64,000 bases of DNA, taken from positions 116,419 through 180,418 of the forward strand of contig LNFC01000021.1 in the NCBI GenBank assembly GCA_001464545.1. Reading direction: 5' to 3'. Under the pieces are notes generated by a model. It was not told the origin of the DNA, did not search any database, and saw nothing but the letters and a program-made list of their open reading frames with translations. Of this stretch, positions 1 through 10,119 are shown piece by piece. Each line of letters begins with the position of its first letter. Within the stretch, counting starts at the first letter, position 1. This DNA comes from Acidobacteria bacterium Ga0077551 (GTDB lineage: Bacteria > Pseudomonadota > Alphaproteobacteria > Caulobacterales > Hyphomonadaceae). The position numbers were made by a program, and so were the translations under genes.

Positions 1-21
1 TTTCGGGACGCGGAAACGGTG

Positions 22-225
22 ATGCCCATGCGCATGCTCCTGTTGATCGCGGCCCTCGGCCTTTCGGCCTGCGCCACCGGCCCGTCCGAGAAGGACTGGA
101 CCAGCAATCCCGGCGCCCAGTCCTTCGCCACGGCCGCCTCGGCCTGCAGCCAGATCAGCTACAATATCGAGGCGAACTTCACTGTCTGCATGGCGGGACG
201 GGGCTGGGTGAAGGCGAAGGACTAG
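22..225 (+). CDS. Small predicted lipoprotein
   Basis: A 67-residue protein with a short hydrophobic signal ending in an LSAC lipobox at about residues 14-17, so it is probably lipidated at that Cys. The mature part is only about 50 residues, polar, with two further Cys residues and a Gly-Trp near the C-terminus. ATG at 22 is chosen because GGAA lies about 7 bases upstream; in-frame ATGs at 28 and 34 are alternatives. I recognise no family. It lies close to the window edge, so its upstream context is unknown. Confidence 0.6.
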   Translation: MPMRMLLLIAALGLSACATGPSEKDWTSNPGAQSFATAASACSQISYNIEANFTVCMAGRGWVKAKD

Positions 226-320
226 CGCCTCCCCCCGCGTAAGGAGTGGCGAAAACGCCGCGCGCCTCTTATAGTCAAGTCTGAGCCCCAATCAGACGAG
301 CCAAAGGGAGGCCACGGCCC

Positions 321-1751
321 ATGAAAGAGTATCTCAAGTTCTACATCGACGGCGCCTGGGTTGACCCCGTGACGCCGCGCCGCCTCGAAGTCGAGAACCC
401 GGCGACCGAGGAAAACTTCGCGGTCATCTCGCTCGGCTCGAAAGCCGATGCCGACAAGGCCGTCGCCGCCGCCAAGCGCGCCTTCGCGAGCTTCTCGCAG
501 ACCTCGGTCGAGTACCGCGCTGACCTGCTCGACAAGATCACCGCCGGTATCCAGAAGCGGATGCCGGAACTCGCTGTCGCCATCTCCGAGGAGATGGGCG
601 CGCCGATGTGGCTGGCCAACGCCGCGCAGGTTCCTGCCGGCATGGGCCACTTCGCAACGACTGCAGCGATCCTGCGTTCGTACAAGTGGGAAGAGCTGAA
701 AGGCACGACGATGCTGCGCAAGGAGCCGATCGGCGTTTGCGCGTTCATCACGCCCTGGAACTGGCCGCTGAACCAGATCGCCTGCAAGGTGGCGCCTGCC
801 ATCGCTGCCGGTTGCACCATGGTGCTGAAGCCGTCCGAGATCGCCCCGCTCGACGCGATGATCTTCGCCGAAATCCTGCATGAGGCCGGCGTGCCGAAAG
901 GCGTGTTCAACCTCGTCAACGGTGACGGCCCGGGCGTCGGCTCGGTGCTCTCCTCGCACCCGGATGTCGACATGGTCAGCTTCACCGGTTCGACCCGCGC
1001 CGGCGTGCTCGTCGCGCAGGCAGCTGCCCCAACCGTCAAGCGCGTCGCGCAGGAACTCGGCGGCAAGAGCCCGAACATTGTTCTGCCTACGGCCGATCTG
1101 ACGAAAGCCGTCTCCAGCGGCGTGATGGCGATGATGACCAACACCGGTCAGAGCTGCAACGCGCCGAGCCGCATGTTCGTGCAGAAAGACCAGCACGATG
1201 CGGCCCTCGCGATCGCCAAGGCAACCGCCGAGTCGGTGAAGGTGATGATGCCGGCAGAAGCTGCACCGGGCGCCATCGGCCCGATCTCCAACGGCAACCA
1301 GTACCAGAAGGTCCAGGACCTGATCCAGAAGGGCATCGAAGAGGGCGCAACCCTCGTCGCCGGTGGCCCGGGTCGCCCTGAAGGCTTCAACAAGGGCTAC
1401 TTCGCCCGCCCGACCGTGTTCGGCAACGTCACCAACGACATGACCATCGCCCGCGAGGAAATCTTCGGGCCGGTGCTGTGCATCCTGCCGTATGGCACGG
1501 TGGACGAAGCCGTGGAGATGGCCAACGACACGGTCTACGGCCTTGCCGGTTATGTTCAGGGTCCGGAGAAAGAGGCGAACGCGATCGCCAACCGCATCCG
1601 CGCCGGCCAGATCCAGGTCAACGGCGCACGTCCTGACTTCACCGCACCGTTCGGCGGCTACGGCCAGTCGGGCAACGGCCGTGAATGGGGCGAGCATGGC
1701 TTCGAGGAATTCCTCGAAGTGAAAGCCGTCATCGGCTACGCCGCCGCCTAA
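321..1751 (+). CDS. Aldehyde dehydrogenase family protein
   Basis: NAD(P)-dependent oxidation of an aldehyde to the acid in the cytosol; the substrate cannot be read from the sequence. The 476-residue length is typical. It has the FTGSTRAG cofactor-loop motif, the general-base Glu in QELGGKSP (about Glu245) and the nucleophile Cys in NTGQSCNAPSR (about Cys279). The C-terminal FGGYGQSGNGREWG stretch is typical of the family. The start is set by a good GGGAGG site 10-15 bases upstream. A strong terminator follows at 1777-1810, so it is probably a single-gene unit ahead of a glutathione transferase gene. Confidence 0.93.
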   Translation: MKEYLKFYIDGAWVDPVTPRRLEVENPATEENFAVISLGSKADADKAVAAAKRAFASFSQTSVEYRADLLDKITAGIQKRMPELAVAISEEMGAPMWLANAAQVPAGMGHFATTAAILRSYKWEELKGTTMLRKEPIGVCAFITPWNWPLNQIACKVAPAIAAGCTMVLKPSEIAPLDAMIFAEILHEAGVPKGVFNLVNGDGPGVGSVLSSHPDVDMVSFTGSTRAGVLVAQAAAPTVKRVAQELGGKSPNIVLPTADLTKAVSSGVMAMMTNTGQSCNAPSRMFVQKDQHDAALAIAKATAESVKVMMPAEAAPGAIGPISNGNQYQKVQDLIQKGIEEGATLVAGGPGRPEGFNKGYFARPTVFGNVTNDMTIAREEIFGPVLCILPYGTVDEAVEMANDTVYGLAGYVQGPEKEANAIANRIRAGQIQVNGARPDFTAPFGGYGQSGNGREWGEHGFEEFLEVKAVIGYAAA

Positions 1752-1776
1752 GGCGGGCGTGCCATAGAAAGCATCC

Positions 1777-1810
1777 GAAGCGGCAGCCCCAAAGCTGCCG
1801 CTTCTTTTTT
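1777..1810 (+). terminator. Rho-independent terminator after the aldehyde dehydrogenase gene
   Basis: An 11-bp perfect stem (GAAGCGGCAGC paired with GCTGCCGCTTC) with a 6-base loop is followed by six T residues. It lies 26 bases after the stop codon and before the glutathione transferase start. Confidence 0.9.
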
Positions 1811-1834
1811 ATCCGCACACAGAGGAAATGCCCC

Positions 1835-2449
1835 ATGGCCCTGAAGCTTCACCACCTCAACGCCTCGCGCTCGCAGCGCATCGTCTGGCTGCTGCTCGAA
1901 CTCGGCGTCCCGCATGAGATCGTCCACCACAAGCGCAACGAGACCACGCGCCTCGCGCCGGCGGACCTGAAGAACATCCACCCGCTCGGCAAGTCGCCGC
2001 TGCTGGAGGATGGCAGCATCGTCATCGCCGAGACGGGCGCGATCACCGAATACCTGCTGGCAAAGCACGACACCGGGCACAAGCTTCACCCGAAACCGGA
2101 CTCGGCGGATTTCCCGCGCTATCTCGAATGGGTCCACTCCGCCGAGGGCGCGGTGTTCCTGCCGGGCCTGCTGGCGCTCTATACCGGCATGGCCGGGATC
2201 ACCGAAGGCCCGGTGGCGCAGATGATCGCCAACGAGCGGGACAAGGTGGCCGGGTACATCGAGGCGCATCTGTCGAAGCATGCCTATTTCGCGGGGGAGA
2301 ATTTCTCGGCGGCGGACTGCCTGATGGGCTTCCAGATCGTGATGACCGATGCCCAGGGCGGGCTCGCGAACCGGCCGGCCACCAAGGCCTGGCTCGACAA
2401 GGTGACGGCGCGCCCGGCCTACAAGGCGATGCTGGCGGTGGGCGTCTGA
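1835..2449 (+). CDS. Glutathione S-transferase family protein
   Basis: A 204-residue protein with the GST layout: an N-terminal thioredoxin-fold half (LHHLNASRSQRIVWLL, then NIHPLGKSPLLEDG with the cis-Pro, and the ETGAITEYL glutathione-binding stretch) and an all-helical C-terminal half. It probably conjugates or transfers glutathione in the cytosol; the physiological substrate is unknown. The ATG at 1835 has AGAGGAA 8-14 bases upstream, and the reading frame upstream of it runs through the preceding terminator, so longer starts are unlikely. Its neighbour is an aldehyde dehydrogenase, which would suit a detoxification role, but that is inference. Confidence 0.9.
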   Translation: MALKLHHLNASRSQRIVWLLLELGVPHEIVHHKRNETTRLAPADLKNIHPLGKSPLLEDGSIVIAETGAITEYLLAKHDTGHKLHPKPDSADFPRYLEWVHSAEGAVFLPGLLALYTGMAGITEGPVAQMIANERDKVAGYIEAHLSKHAYFAGENFSAADCLMGFQIVMTDAQGGLANRPATKAWLDKVTARPAYKAMLAVGV

Positions 2450-2657
2450 CCGCCGCCTGACGGAAAGCGGCCGGATTCCACTCCGTCCTGAAAACCAGAC
2501 GCGGTCGCCGGGATCCTTTCCGTCACCGGCGCGTTGTAAGTCATGGACAGCGGGGCCTTTGCCTGGCGCTTCACAGAAAAGTGATCCCGTCTGTTGGCTG
2601 GCATTCAGCTTGCAGCGGGCACATGTTAGAGTGAGGATTGCTGAGGAGGCTGCCCTG

Positions 2658-3245
2658 ATGAAACGGCTGACATTCGCTGCTGCCCTTGCGGGCCTCGTGC
2701 TGCTCGGCGCCTGCGCCACGGCCACGCCCTACCAAGCGGCGTCGAACTCGGATCGCGGCTTTTCCGAACAGAAGATCGAAGACAACCGCTTCCAGGTCCA
2801 GTTCGCGGGCAACTCGCTGACCGACCGCAAGACGGTCGAGACCTACCTGCTCTACCGCGCAGCCGAACTGACCAAGCAGAACGGATTCGACCATTTCCGA
2901 GTGATTCGCCGGGACACCGATGCCAAGACGAGGCTGATCGGCTCTCCGTCTGCGTATGACCCTTTCTATGACAACTTCTTCCTGAGCTACCGGTATTTCG
3001 GCCCGCGCGGGGCCTACTTTCACGATCCTTACCGCCACTTTTATCCCGGGCCGCGGTACGCGTCGCGCTTCGGATATTATGACCGTTTCTGGGGCGGCCC
3101 GGCGGACTACCGCGAGTCGACGAGCTATATCGCCTCGGCAGAGATCGTGATGGGCAAAGGTCCGAAACCGGACGATGTTGCCTTTTTCGATGCCGGCCAG
3201 GTGATCTTCAATCTCACCGGCTCGATCAAGACGCCCGAGGCCTGA
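2658..3245 (+). CDS. CC0125/CC1285-family lipoprotein
   Basis: A 195-residue predicted outer-membrane or periplasmic lipoprotein. A signal sequence ends in the lipobox LGAC (Cys about residue 19). The mature part has the YLLYRAAELTKQNGFDHF segment typical of this alphaproteobacterial family and a central region very rich in Tyr, Phe and Pro. No enzymatic motif is visible and function is unknown. The start at 2658 is preceded by GAGGAGG at a good distance. It stands alone between two terminators. Confidence 0.8.
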   Translation: MKRLTFAAALAGLVLLGACATATPYQAASNSDRGFSEQKIEDNRFQVQFAGNSLTDRKTVETYLLYRAAELTKQNGFDHFRVIRRDTDAKTRLIGSPSAYDPFYDNFFLSYRYFGPRGAYFHDPYRHFYPGPRYASRFGYYDRFWGGPADYRESTSYIASAEIVMGKGPKPDDVAFFDAGQVIFNLTGSIKTPEA

Positions 3246-3271
3246 GCGGTCCACCAGCCCGGATCTTTGAG

Positions 3272-3301
3272 AAAGCCCCGCGCGACCCGCCGGGCTTTTT
3301 C
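3272..3301 (+). terminator. Terminator after the CC0125-type lipoprotein gene
   Basis: The arms AAAGCCC and GGGCTTT are separated by a 13-base GC-rich loop and followed by further T residues, about 26 bases after the stop codon. Confidence 0.7.
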
Positions 3302-3376
3302 ATGCGCGCTATGTCCATTCGGCACTAGGCAAGCTGGCCGGGCGGGTCCAGAACGCCCCGTTCCCTTTCCTCCCGG

Positions 3377-4645
3377 ATGGCACACCCCGTCATGGCCGAC
3401 AGCGACAATGCGCCGACACAGCTGACCGCAGCGCCGAAAGGCCTGCGCAAGGCGGAGCTTGTCGCGATCGTCGCCGGGCTGATGACGCTCAACGCGATGG
3501 CGATCGACATCATGCTGCCGGCGCTGTCGCAGATCGCGGCGGCGACCGGGCTGACGGCGGAAGGCGGCGCGGTGGACAACCGCCAGCAGCTGATCATCTT
3601 CGCCTATGTGCTGGGCTTCGGCGCGCCGCAGCTTGTCTGGGGGCCGGTGACGGACCGGTTCGGGCGCCGGGCGCCGCTGTTCATCGGCTTGATCGGATAC
3701 ATCGCGGTCTCGCTGGCCTGCGTGCTGATCAATGACTTCTGGGTACTGCTCGGCGCGCGTTTCCTGCAGGGCGTGTTCTCGTCCGGCGCGCGGATCGTCG
3801 CCTCGGCGGTGATGCGCGACCTCTTCTCCGGCCGCGCGATGGCGAGCTTCATGTCGCTGGTAATGACGATCTTCATGATCGTGCCGATCGTCGCGCCGAG
3901 CCTTGGCCAAGTGATCCTGATGTTTGCGCCCTGGGAGGCGATTTTCATCTGGCTCGGCATCTGGGGCGCGGTGATGCTGGCCTGGACCTGGTTCCGCCTG
4001 CCGGAGACCCTGCCCGTCCCTGCCCGAAGGCCGCTGAACATGGCGAGCGCCTTCGGCGCCTACATGAGCGTGCTGCGTTCGAAGGTGAGCTTTGGCTACA
4101 TGTGCGCGTCCGGCATCGTATTCGGCGCCCTTTTCGCCTTCATCGCCTCGTCCGAGCAGGTGTTCCGGCAGGTGTTCGACAAGGGTGATACGTTTGCCTA
4201 TTGGTTCGCGGGGGTTGCCGGCGTGATGGCGATCGCAAACTTCACCAATTCGCGCCTCGTGGAAAAGGTCGGCATGCGGCGCATCAGCCATACGGCGCTG
4301 ATCGCGTTCACCACGATCTCGGCGGGGCTCGCGATCTCGACCATGATGTTCGGCGAGAATTTCGTGATCTTCTTCCCGCTGTTTGCGATCGCCTTTGGCT
4401 GTTTCGGACTGATAGGCTCGAACTTCTCGGCGCTGGCGATGGAGCCGCTGGGCAAGATTGCCGGCACCGCGTCGGCCGCTTACGGCTTCGCGACGACGCT
4501 GGCCTCAGCCTTCATCGGCGCCTTCATCGGCTCGCAGTTCGACGGCTCGACCGTGCCGCTGATGCTCGGCTTTGCGGTGCTGGGCACGGTGTCCCTGATC
4601 ATAGTGCTGATTACAGAAAAGGGCCGCCTGTTCAGCACGCGCTGA
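3377..4645 (+). CDS. MFS transporter, Bcr/CflA drug-efflux type
   Basis: A 422-residue inner-membrane protein with about 12 hydrophobic helices. The loop after helix 2 carries the MFS motif A form (GPVTDRFGRRAPL, about residues 92-104), and the first helix has the AIDIMLPALSQIA stretch typical of the Bcr/CflA drug:proton antiporters. The substrate is not predictable. Two ATGs (3377 and 3392) are possible and neither has a strong ribosome site, so the start is uncertain by five codons. It converges with the RimK-type gene, with 7 bases between the stops. Confidence 0.87.
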   Translation: MAHPVMADSDNAPTQLTAAPKGLRKAELVAIVAGLMTLNAMAIDIMLPALSQIAAATGLTAEGGAVDNRQQLIIFAYVLGFGAPQLVWGPVTDRFGRRAPLFIGLIGYIAVSLACVLINDFWVLLGARFLQGVFSSGARIVASAVMRDLFSGRAMASFMSLVMTIFMIVPIVAPSLGQVILMFAPWEAIFIWLGIWGAVMLAWTWFRLPETLPVPARRPLNMASAFGAYMSVLRSKVSFGYMCASGIVFGALFAFIASSEQVFRQVFDKGDTFAYWFAGVAGVMAIANFTNSRLVEKVGMRRISHTALIAFTTISAGLAISTMMFGENFVIFFPLFAIAFGCFGLIGSNFSALAMEPLGKIAGTASAAYGFATTLASAFIGAFIGSQFDGSTVPLMLGFAVLGTVSLIIVLITEKGRLFSTR

Positions 4646-4652
4646 CGCCAGC

Positions 4653-6041
4653 TTACAGCGGCTCGCGCTGTTTCGAGAGCGGGCGCACCACGGTTTCGAG
4701 ATGCTCGATGACGAGACCGGCGATGTCCTTGCCGGTCGCTGCTTCGATGCCCTTGAGGCCCGGCGAGGAATTGACCTCGAGCACCTTGGGGCCGTCCTCT
4801 GTCTGCAACAGGTCGACCCCGGCCACCTGCAGTCCGAGCACCTTCGCGGCGTCCCTGGCGATGTCGCGTTCGGCGGCGGAAAGCTTGGCGGGGCTGGCCG
4901 TGCCGCCGCGGTGCAGGTTCGATCGGAACTCGCCCTTTGCGGCCTGACGCTTCATCGCGCCCGCGATCTTGTTGCCGATGACGAAGACGCGGATATCGGC
5001 GCCGCCGGCTTCCTCGACAAATTCCTGAACGAGGAAGTTTGCCTCCACGCCGCGGAACGCATCGACGAGCCGCTCGGCCGCCTTGCGCGTTTCGGCGAGC
5101 AGGACGCCTTTTCCTTGCGTGGACGAAAGCAGCTTCAGCACGATCGGCGCGCCGCCGGCGAGCGCTATCAGGTCCTTCGTATCCTTCGGACTGTGCGCGA
5201 AGGCGGTGACCGGCATCGCGATCTTGGCGCGCGCCAGCATCTGGTGCGCCAGCAGCTTGTCGCGGCTGCGCCCGATGGCGCCTGCGCCGTTGAGGCAATA
5301 GGCGCCGGTATTGGAGAACTGGCGCAAGACCGCCATGCCGTAATCGGTGATCGAGGAACCGATCCGGGGGATCACCGCGTCATAGCGGGGCAGCGGGTTG
5401 CCGTCATAGTGTACCTCGGCGTCGACCGTGCCGATCCGCATGTAGCAGCGGGCCGTGTCGATCACTTCAATGACATGGCCGCGCGTCTCGGCTGCGTCGA
5501 TCAGGCGGACCGAGGAATAGTTGCGAGGCTCGCGCGTGAGCAGCGCGATCCTGAGCGGGCGGCGCGCGGGCCGGCGCTTCGGCAGGCCGTTATAGAGTTC
5601 GTAGCCGAGCTGCGGCTGGCGGAAGGAAGCGTTGGGATCGATGACCATGTTGGGCTGGATCGCGGCGCGGCCGAGCAGCATGCGGTAGGTCATCGTCTCG
5701 CGGTTCGACAGCGTCAGCTGGATCGGCCAGCGCAGGTCGCCCATCTCGGCATGCGTCTCGATGACGTAGCGCAGTTCGCGGTCACCATTCGAGCTGATCA
5801 CTTCGCGCCGGTCGACGACCGGGGCCGAGCAGGTGACTTCGAGCCCTGGATCGTTCGGGTCCGGCTGGATCAGGAAACGGACTTGCGGAGAGTTCGCCGG
5901 GCCGAACGGCTCGATCACGCTGGCATGCAGCGCGGACGTCTTTGCGCCGGTATCCACCTTCGCCTTGATCGCCGGCAAGCCGAGATCGCCCAGCGAAAGC
6001 CATTCTTCCCAGCCGAGCTGGAAGTGCGCTGCGTCCGTCAT
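4653..6041 (-). CDS. Retropepsin-like domain fused to RimK-type ATP-grasp ligase
   Basis: A 462-residue two-part protein. Residues 10-150 resemble the family once called ATP-dependent zinc proteases (PF05618), now seen as retropepsin-like, with DTGAKTSALHA at 30-40 holding the putative catalytic Asp. Residues 165-460 are a RimK-like ATP-grasp ligase: a pre-ATP-grasp segment, the ATP-binding VLKLLSSTQGKGV, then EVNSSPGLKGIE with the metal-binding Glu and Asn. RimK family members add glutamate or related residues to a peptide or small-molecule carboxylate; the acceptor here is unknown. GAGG precedes the ATG. It lies 81 bases downstream of the ethylmalonyl-CoA mutase gene on the same strand. Confidence 0.85.
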   Translation of the reverse strand: MTDAAHFQLGWEEWLSLGDLGLPAIKAKVDTGAKTSALHASVIEPFGPANSPQVRFLIQPDPNDPGLEVTCSAPVVDRREVISSNGDRELRYVIETHAEMGDLRWPIQLTLSNRETMTYRMLLGRAAIQPNMVIDPNASFRQPQLGYELYNGLPKRRPARRPLRIALLTREPRNYSSVRLIDAAETRGHVIEVIDTARCYMRIGTVDAEVHYDGNPLPRYDAVIPRIGSSITDYGMAVLRQFSNTGAYCLNGAGAIGRSRDKLLAHQMLARAKIAMPVTAFAHSPKDTKDLIALAGGAPIVLKLLSSTQGKGVLLAETRKAAERLVDAFRGVEANFLVQEFVEEAGGADIRVFVIGNKIAGAMKRQAAKGEFRSNLHRGGTASPAKLSAAERDIARDAAKVLGLQVAGVDLLQTEDGPKVLEVNSSPGLKGIEAATGKDIAGLVIEHLETVVRPLSKQREPL

Positions 6042-6122
6042 GGCAAAGGCCTCATTCTGCGCCCGGCGCCGGGATAGGATGCTTTGCAGCGAGGCGGCAA
6101 GTCAGCCTACAGGAAGCTGGCT

Positions 6123-8117
<1,995 letters not shown>

Positions 8118-8136
8118 CGGCTTGGCCTCCCCCTTT

Positions 8137-8151
8137 TGTTGCGGCGCAACA
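8137..8151. promoter_or_regulatory. Inverted repeat in the ecm leader
   Basis: TGTTGC and GCAACA form perfect 6-bp arms around a 3-bp centre, ending 20 bases upstream of the ecm start and directly above its ribosome-binding site. A 12-base part (TGCGCCGCAACA in coding direction) recurs upstream of ccr. It may be an operator for a pathway regulator; no regulator gene is present here. Confidence 0.4.
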
Positions 8152-8242
8152 TGGCCGAGCCCCTGCCTGCTGGCAAGGCCCGGTAAAACTGTGCCGCAGG
8201 CCGCTTGAATGCAGGCGCTGAGCCACGACATCTTGGGCATTG

Positions 8243-8773
8243 ATGTCGACCATTGACGGACCAAGACAAGTGCCCCGCCCCAACCCAGATCCTGTCGCCA
8301 CGCTGAAGACGGCGCTGTCGCTACGCGCGGGCTCCCTGCTCGCCTTTCCGGCGGGCGCGGTGCTGATGGCGATCTTCGAGCGCGGCTGGTTGTCGATCGG
8401 CGCGCTGGCGGCAGCGATGCTGGCGGTCAGCCTGTTCGAGCGCAGGCGTTTCGGCAAGGCGCTCGGTATAGCGATCCCGTCCAATGCGGGCACGCTGGCG
8501 ACCGGTCTGGCCGTGCGGTTCGGCCTGTTGACGGGCCTGTTCGTGGTTACCCTCGGCGTGCTTGCGCTGTTCCGCGATACGGCCTTGTCGCGCAGCCTGG
8601 GCTGGCCGGACCTCGTGGTAATCGGACTGTCCTCCGGCGCAGCGCTGCTGGCAAACGCGCTGAGCGCGCAGTTGGCACCGGTTCAGACAGAGCCGGGGCG
8701 GCCACCCGCGAAGACGGCGCCGGCCGACAGCATCATCCTTGAAGGCGAGATCATCGACAGCGACCGGCGGTGA
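8243..8773 (+). CDS. Hypothetical membrane protein
   Basis: A 176-residue protein that I do not assign to a family. It has about four hydrophobic stretches between residues 28 and 145, with a basic loop (FERRRFGKAL) between the second and third, and a polar, acidic C-terminal tail ending EGEIIDSDRR. It is transcribed away from ecm, with 125 bases between the two starts that must hold both promoters. ATG 8243 is preferred over the in-frame TTG just upstream. The next gene, a SemiSWEET transporter, follows after 55 bases on the same strand and may be co-transcribed. Confidence 0.6.
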   Translation: MSTIDGPRQVPRPNPDPVATLKTALSLRAGSLLAFPAGAVLMAIFERGWLSIGALAAAMLAVSLFERRRFGKALGIAIPSNAGTLATGLAVRFGLLTGLFVVTLGVLALFRDTALSRSLGWPDLVVIGLSSGAALLANALSAQLAPVQTEPGRPPAKTAPADSIILEGEIIDSDRR

Positions 8774-8828
8774 CGTGGGCCCCGAAGCGGCCTAGCTAGC
8801 GCAGGCAGGCCAGCGGGAGCGCGATCAG

Positions 8829-9137
8829 GTGACGGATATCTTCGGTTTCGTGGGCGCGTTCCTGACAACGCTCTCCTTTGTGCCGCAAGCCTGGCTGGTG
8901 CTGCGCACCGGCAAGACCGAGGGAATCTCGCTCGCGATGTATGCGCTGTTCACCGTCGGCGTGGCAGCCTGGCTGGTCTACGGGGTGCTGGAAAATGCCT
9001 TGCCAGTGATCATCGCGAACGCGATCACGCTGGTTTTGGCGGCGCTCATACTCGCAATGAAGACCCGCGCCGTGCTTCAGGCGCGCTCTAGCGTCCAGGG
9101 CGCGGCGGAGGACACGTCAGCGCCCATCGCTTCGTAA
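8829..9137 (+). CDS. SemiSWEET-family sugar transporter
   Basis: A 102-residue inner-membrane protein with three predicted helices, the length of bacterial SemiSWEETs, which work as dimers and move sugars down a gradient. The PQ motif is in helix 1 (LSFVPQ, Pro19-Gln20), followed by the conserved RTGKTEGISL loop and the LVYGVL helix. The start is GTG at 8829 with GGGAGCG upstream. The last 20 residues are polar and overlap by 61 bases the 3' end of the transaminase gene on the other strand, an unusually long convergent overlap. Confidence 0.85.
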   Translation: MTDIFGFVGAFLTTLSFVPQAWLVLRTGKTEGISLAMYALFTVGVAAWLVYGVLENALPVIIANAITLVLAALILAMKTRAVLQARSSVQGAAEDTSAPIAS

Positions 9138-9967
9138 TAGAGGCGCTGGAGTTTGCGGGTGACCGGGCCGGGTTGGCCATCGCCGATGGCGCGGCCGTCC
9201 AAGTGGGTAACCGGGGCGATCATGGCGCCGGCCGAGGTCGTGAAAGCTTCGGCGGCGCCCGCCGCTTCTTCCGGTGTGAAGGCTCGCTCGGTGATGGTGA
9301 AGCCGCCCTTCCCGCGCAGGGCCATGACGCCGACGCGGGTGATGCCGGGCAGGATCGCCGGGGAGAGGTCGCGGGTGATGATCTCGCCCGCCCTGGTCAC
9401 GATCCAGGCATTGGCGGAGGCGGCCTCGGTGACGAAACCGTCCTCGACCATGAAGGCGGTTTCGGCGCCTTGCGCCTTGGCGGCGCGGTAGGCGAGCGCC
9501 TGGGAGAGGAGCTGGGTGGTTTTCATGTCGCGCCGTTTCCAGCGCGTATCATTCAGGAACACCGCCTTGATCCCGTCCCGCGCGGCGGCGCCGATCAGGG
9601 GCTTCGCATCAGCGTAGGCGAATACGGTGGGCACGAAGATCTCCGGCCCAGCGAAGTCGCGCGTGTCATAGGCTCCCGCGGTGACTTCGAGATAGACGAG
9701 GCCTTCGGTCAGCTTGTTGCGTACGATCAGTTCCGTGTGAAGCGCCTCCCAGCCGGCGGCGTCATGCGGGTTCGGAATGGCGATGCCCTCCAGCGTCCGG
9801 GTCAACCGGGCGATGTGGCCGTCCAGATCGACGAAGCGTCCGCCATAGACGGCGGTGACCTCATAGGCGGCGTGCGCAAACAGGAAACCCCGGTCCAGCG
9901 GCGACACATGGGCCTCGCCGAGCGGCAAAAACGATCCATTTAGATGGACAATGGGACAAACGGGCAT
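9077..9967 (-). CDS. dat: D-amino-acid transaminase, class IV PLP enzyme
   Basis: A 296-residue fold-type IV aminotransferase that probably interconverts D-alanine and D-glutamate with their 2-oxo acids. The PLP lysine lies in RRDMKTTQLLSQ (about Lys149), and the phosphate-binding region is in TEAASANAWIV. The N-terminus LNGSFLPLGEAHVSPLDRGF is typical. D-specificity is inferred from similarity to D-alanine transaminases rather than to IlvE, and a role with branched-chain or other substrates cannot be excluded. It is divergent from ccr, sharing a 152-base intergenic region. GAGG precedes the ATG. Confidence 0.82.
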   Translation of the reverse strand: MPVCPIVHLNGSFLPLGEAHVSPLDRGFLFAHAAYEVTAVYGGRFVDLDGHIARLTRTLEGIAIPNPHDAAGWEALHTELIVRNKLTEGLVYLEVTAGAYDTRDFAGPEIFVPTVFAYADAKPLIGAAARDGIKAVFLNDTRWKRRDMKTTQLLSQALAYRAAKAQGAETAFMVEDGFVTEAASANAWIVTRAGEIITRDLSPAILPGITRVGVMALRGKGGFTITERAFTPEEAAGAAEAFTTSAGAMIAPVTHLDGRAIGDGQPGPVTRKLQRLYYEAMGADVSSAAPWTLERA

Positions 9968-9997
9968 GCGGCGGGCCTCGAATTCTGGGCAGGTTTG

Positions 9998-10009
9998 TGC
10001 GCCGCAACA
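9998..10009 (+). promoter_or_regulatory. Copy of the ecm leader motif upstream of ccr
   Basis: TGCGCCGCAACA matches 12 consecutive bases of the inverted repeat in the ecm leader, in the same orientation relative to the gene. It lies 111 bases upstream of the ccr start, in the region shared with the divergent transaminase gene. The left arm is imperfect here. Confidence 0.35.
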
Positions 10010-10119
10010 TTTTTCTTGCGCTGCGGCATGACACTTGCCACTGTGCCCCCGCCAATCAGGGCTGTGAAGTCACCGAAAGAGTGCCGGGCAGCATATAGAG
10101 ATCATAACGGAGGAAAGTG

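Noticed and set aside
222..1697. 491-codon open frame opposite the aldehyde dehydrogenase gene
   Set aside because: Arg/His/Gly-rich translation without motifs, fully antisense to a clear enzyme gene.
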